A stretch of DNA of 64,000 nt. Source: Oscillospiraceae bacterium. GTDB lineage: Bacteria > Bacillota > Clostridia > Oscillospirales > Acutalibacteraceae. This document shows, piece by piece, positions 63,456 through 64,000 of this stretch; within the stretch, counting starts at the first letter, position 1; each line of letters begins with the position of its first letter. The notes beneath the pieces are model-generated. The model was not told the origin of the DNA and did no database searches. It saw only the letters and a list, made by a program, of their open reading frames with translations. The stretch is taken from positions 51,394 through 115,393 of the forward strand of contig JAFLUM010000002.1 of NCBI GenBank assembly GCA_022508805.1, given 5' to 3'. A program made the position numbers and the translations under genes.

Positions 63456-64000
63456 ATGAAAACAAAATCCCAAAAAAATCTTGTCAAACTTGTCACCGTC
63501 GCAATGTTAAGCGCCGTCAGCTTTGTGCTTTACCTGCTCGAATTCCCGATTATTCCCGGTGCTTCACATCTGAAACTTGATATGAGTGACATTGTGGCAC
63601 TCACCGGCGGACTGCTTTACGGACCGGTATGGGGAGTAGTGATTGAGCTTATCAAAAACTTAATTGAACTGCTTGTGAAAGGACTCGGTTCTCAGATGGG
63701 CTTCGGTAATATTATGGATTTTCTCGCCGGCTCAGCATACATCGTTCCGTTCTGTCTCTCATACAAAGCTATGACAAAAAAATGCGGTGACAAAAAGGTG
63801 CTTGCTCTTATTGTGTCAAGTGTGGTCGGACTTGCTTCACGTGTACTTATAGGAATCGGAGGCAACTATCTAATTGACCCACCTTTTTTCAAATACTTCC
63901 TCGGTTTTGAGCTTACAAGTGAAACCCTCTGGCCTGCGATTTGGTCTGCGACTGCCATAAACGCAATAAAAGGCGTAATGCTCAGCATCGCAAGCTTCCC
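63456..64000 (+). CDS. ribU: riboflavin ECF transporter S component RibU, partial (181 residues)
   Basis: RibU is the substrate-binding membrane subunit of an energy-coupling-factor transporter that imports riboflavin. From ATG 63456 the frame stays open to the window end. The visible part has LVTVAMLSAVSFVLYLLEFP, the KLDMSDIVALTGGLLYGP motif typical of S components and four to five hydrophobic helices. GAAAGGTTGATCAAA precedes the start. The FMN riboswitch upstream confirms the role. The C-terminus is outside the window. Confidence 0.94.
   Translation, partial: MKTKSQKNLVKLVTVAMLSAVSFVLYLLEFPIIPGASHLKLDMSDIVALTGGLLYGPVWGVVIELIKNLIELLVKGLGSQMGFGNIMDFLAGSAYIVPFCLSYKAMTKKCGDKKVLALIVSSVVGLASRVLIGIGGNYLIDPPFFKYFLGFELTSETLWPAIWSATAINAIKGVMLSIASF

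Noticed and set aside
1..64000. CRISPR arrays, insertion sequences, prophage, toxin-antitoxin or defence genes, tRNA or rRNA genes
   Set aside because: None was found by reading; the gene order is that of conserved chromosome throughout.

Overview
The window comes from a low-GC, Gram-positive, spore-forming anaerobe of the class Clostridia. The evidence is bacillar/clostridial synteny (yicC-remA-gmk-rpoZ-priA-def-fmt-rsmB-rlmN-prpC-prkC-rsgA-thiN-spoVM and scpA-scpB-DUF2953-gerW-dacB-rluB), two sporulation genes (gerW/ytfJ and a 28-codon spoVM), two rubrerythrins, an FeS-dependent type 1B dihydroorotate dehydrogenase, and a dockerin on a wall hydrolase, which recalls Ruminococcus/Oscillospiraceae relatives. 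It is core chromosome: I see no transposase, phage gene, CRISPR array, tRNA or rRNA, and no gene-free stretch above 300 bases.

Bases 1-8450 (minus strand) hold nucleotide synthesis: a purE-purC-purM-purN run (purN cut by the window edge) behind a strong promoter, a ZTP (pfl-type) riboswitch and a terminator hairpin; then a complete UMP operon pyrC-pyrK-pyrD-pyrF-pyrE-pyrB-pyrI with its own promoter. Bases 8470-19460 are mixed: rubrerythrin, trmO, a GH28 glycosidase with a sugar O-acetyltransferase, asnB-ldh, a typA/MreB-like pair, rodA and a DUF6440 protein. Bases 19460-28480 carry a DivIVA-like protein, a lone fumarase beta subunit, PcrA helicase, an alpha/beta hydrolase, two secreted carbohydrate-active proteins and a second rubrerythrin of reversed domain order.

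Bases 28630-42250 (minus) are one long housekeeping operon: nucleotide kinase, RNA polymerase omega, replication restart, initiator-Met processing, rRNA modification, the Ser/Thr kinase-phosphatase pair, ribosome GTPase, thiamine pyrophosphokinase, and at its end a 48-aa membrane protein and SpoVM. Bases 42320-49670 carry rluB, dacB, gerW, DUF2953, scpAB, an M50 protease, prmC and DUF1385. Bases 49680-55540 hold a two-component system, an FG-GAP-like lipoprotein and cdaA-cdaR (c-di-AMP synthesis) behind a promoter with two near-identical palindromes. Bases 55540-60930 hold a cysteine desulfurase-DUF3343 pair, ispF-ispD, an aminotransferase and a sulfatase. On the plus strand at the right end are manA, an MFS transporter, an FMN riboswitch and the start of ribU.

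The strongest non-routine signals are regulatory or very small: the ZTP riboswitch at purE, the NrdR-box-like pair at cdaA, a 19-bp hairpin that would bury the DUF3343 ribosome-binding site, the spoVM/48-aa membrane protein pair, and a divergent MreB paralogue with an altered phosphate loop. I did not find a clearly new multi-gene system.
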